From Stieleria bergensis (GTDB taxonomy: Bacteria; Planctomycetota; Planctomycetia; Pirellulales; Pirellulaceae): DNA of 64,000 bases. Shown piece after piece: positions 63,369 to 64,000 of this stretch. Each line of letters opens with the position of its first letter. The first letter of the stretch is position 1. The position numbers and the translations under genes were made by a program. Under the pieces are notes generated by a model. The model was not told where the DNA came from. It was given only the letters and a program-made list of their open reading frames with translations, and made no database searches. Where the stretch lies: the NCBI GenBank assembly GCA_007745635.1, contig CP036272.1, positions 530,772-594,771 of the forward strand. Direction: 5' to 3'.

Positions 63369-64000
63369 GCTTCGTCTGGGGTACCGAGCACATCGGCCAA
63401 GCGGCGTTTGATCAGCCGCGACCAAAGTTTGTAGCCGTCTGGATTGAGATGCAGCTGATCGTCCACGAATAGTTCGCTGCGCGGCTGTGTGTTTGTATCC
63501 AAGAAGTTGCCAGCGGTGGGGATGAAGTGCGTCCCGGGTGTGGTGAGGGCAACCTTTCGCAGTCTCGCATTGGCTTGGCGAATCGTTGGCCAGACATCAA
63601 ACCGCTTTTTACAGGGTGTGATCTCGATGATGAAAAACGGGGCAGAGCTCTGGTGTTGTTGGGATTGTTCGATGATGTGGCGCGTCAGGCATTCCACTTC
63701 GTCGATGCTTAAGTCATCGTCGCTGCCGACGATTCCGTTGCCAACAAACATCACGATGGCGCGATACTGATGCGGTTGCACAATCTGCTTGGCAAACACG
63801 GCCATGTCACTGTACTTTGCGCCTCCATAGCCACGGCGGATCGTTTGGTAGGGCGTCATATCGGTGGCCATCGTGTCCCAGCGCCGAATGCTGCTGCTGC
63901 CGATAAACAGCACCGCATCGGGGTTATCTTTTTGGTTGGCATTCAGTTTGTCAAATGCGGCGATGTCTTTGGACCAACGTTTGATCGCAGCTTTTTCAAA
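63365..64000 (-). CDS. SGNH/GDSL-family hydrolase, 5' end outside window
   Basis: The frame is open to the window end, so the N-terminus is missing; GTG 63913 is internal because the codons before it ([16 protein letters not shown] and onward) match the family N-terminal helix. Block I reads [12 protein letters not shown] (nucleophile Ser), block [15 protein letters not shown] with the Gly-Asn pair, and block [12 protein letters not shown] with Asp and His. Many planctomycete members remove acyl groups from polysaccharides. Translationally coupled to the Gfo/Idh gene by a 4-nt overlap. Confidence 0.9.
   Translation of the reverse strand, partial: FEKAAIKRWSKDIAAFDKLNANQKDNPDAVLFIGSSSIRRWDTMATDMTPYQTIRRGYGGAKYSDMAVFAKQIVQPHQYRAIVMFVGNGIVGSDDDLSIDEVECLTRHIIEQSQQHQSSAPFFIIEITPCKKRFDVWPTIRQANARLRKVALTTPGTHFIPTAGNFLDTNTQPRSELFVDDQLHLNPDGYKLWSRLIKRRLADVLGTPDEA

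Noticed and set aside
1-64000. tRNA, rRNA, CRISPR array, insertion sequence, prophage or defence island
   Set aside because: No cloverleaf, repeat-spacer pattern, transposase, integrase or known defence gene could be supported on either strand.

Overview
The window looks like a chromosomal segment of a planctomycete, most likely a Pirellulaceae member close to Rhodopirellula or Rubripirellula. The basis is family content: a PSCyt1/DUF1549/DUF1553 protein followed by a DUF1501 protein, a ThuA/dehydrogenase/HEAT/cytochrome-c fusion of the PVC type, a sulfatase fused to a DUF1080 domain, a ferredoxin-like neighbour of purL, an OprP/O-type porin and a very large Gln/Gly/Asp/Ser-rich membrane-anchored protein. 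Genes are loosely packed, with short operons, many GTG starts and few Shine-Dalgarno sequences. No taxonomic search was possible.

Layout. 1-5.3 kb: end of a DHH/DHHA1 phosphoesterase, a large protein of unknown function, and a sulfatase. 5.6-8.5 kb: lepA with a ROK sugar kinase in a 4-nt overlapping pair. 8.7-17 kb: a glycosyltransferase, a cyclase-fold secreted protein coupled to an HlyD-like adaptor, a ferredoxin-like protein and purL (with a doubled PurS-like N-terminus). 17.4-26.4 kb: a surface-glycan cluster of eight genes (three methyltransferases, four glycosyltransferases, an asparagine-synthetase-type amidotransferase). 26.4-27.4 kb: about 1 kb of non-coding DNA with a 13-bp minisatellite, then an ammonium transporter. 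29-31.2 kb: an MFS transporter and a HAD hydrolase. 31.3-33.2 kb: an apparently complete group II intron with its reverse transcriptase/maturase and readable domains V and VI. 33.4-39.3 kb: a WD40-like lipoprotein, then ribBA-tyrA. 39.5-46.6 kb: an esterase, the 1400-residue PVC-type haem protein and a flippase. 46.7-49.4 kb: a cysteine-rich exported protein, a porin, and an intergenic region holding a plus-strand terminator without an obvious gene. 49.4-57 kb: purU, a cysteine-cluster protein, hisS, the giant low-complexity protein and trmK. 57.4-64 kb: the PSD1/DUF1501 pair, a MoaD/ThiS-like protein, a Gfo/Idh/MocA oxidoreductase and an SGNH hydrolase cut by the window end.

How genes work together. 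Housekeeping functions (lepA, purL, purU, hisS, tyrA, ribBA, trmK) are interspersed with polysaccharide catabolism (sulfatase-DUF1080, ROK kinase, DUF1501/PSD1 pair, Gfo/Idh with SGNH hydrolase) and cell-surface glycan synthesis (the 17-26 kb cluster and the flippase at 45 kb). This fits a marine heterotroph living on sulfated or complex polysaccharides. A recurrent feature is short tandem duplication of 12-18 bp, both between genes (0.6, 12.7, 17.3, 26.8 and 37.0 kb) and within coding sequence (39.7, 55.1 and 55.7 kb).

No defence island, prophage, CRISPR array, IS element, tRNA or rRNA was recognised. The most useful leads are the intron, the unexplained terminator at 49.2 kb, the cyclase-fold/HlyD pair, the cysteine-rich exported protein and the unassigned 669-residue protein. 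I do not see convincing evidence of a wholly new multi-gene system.
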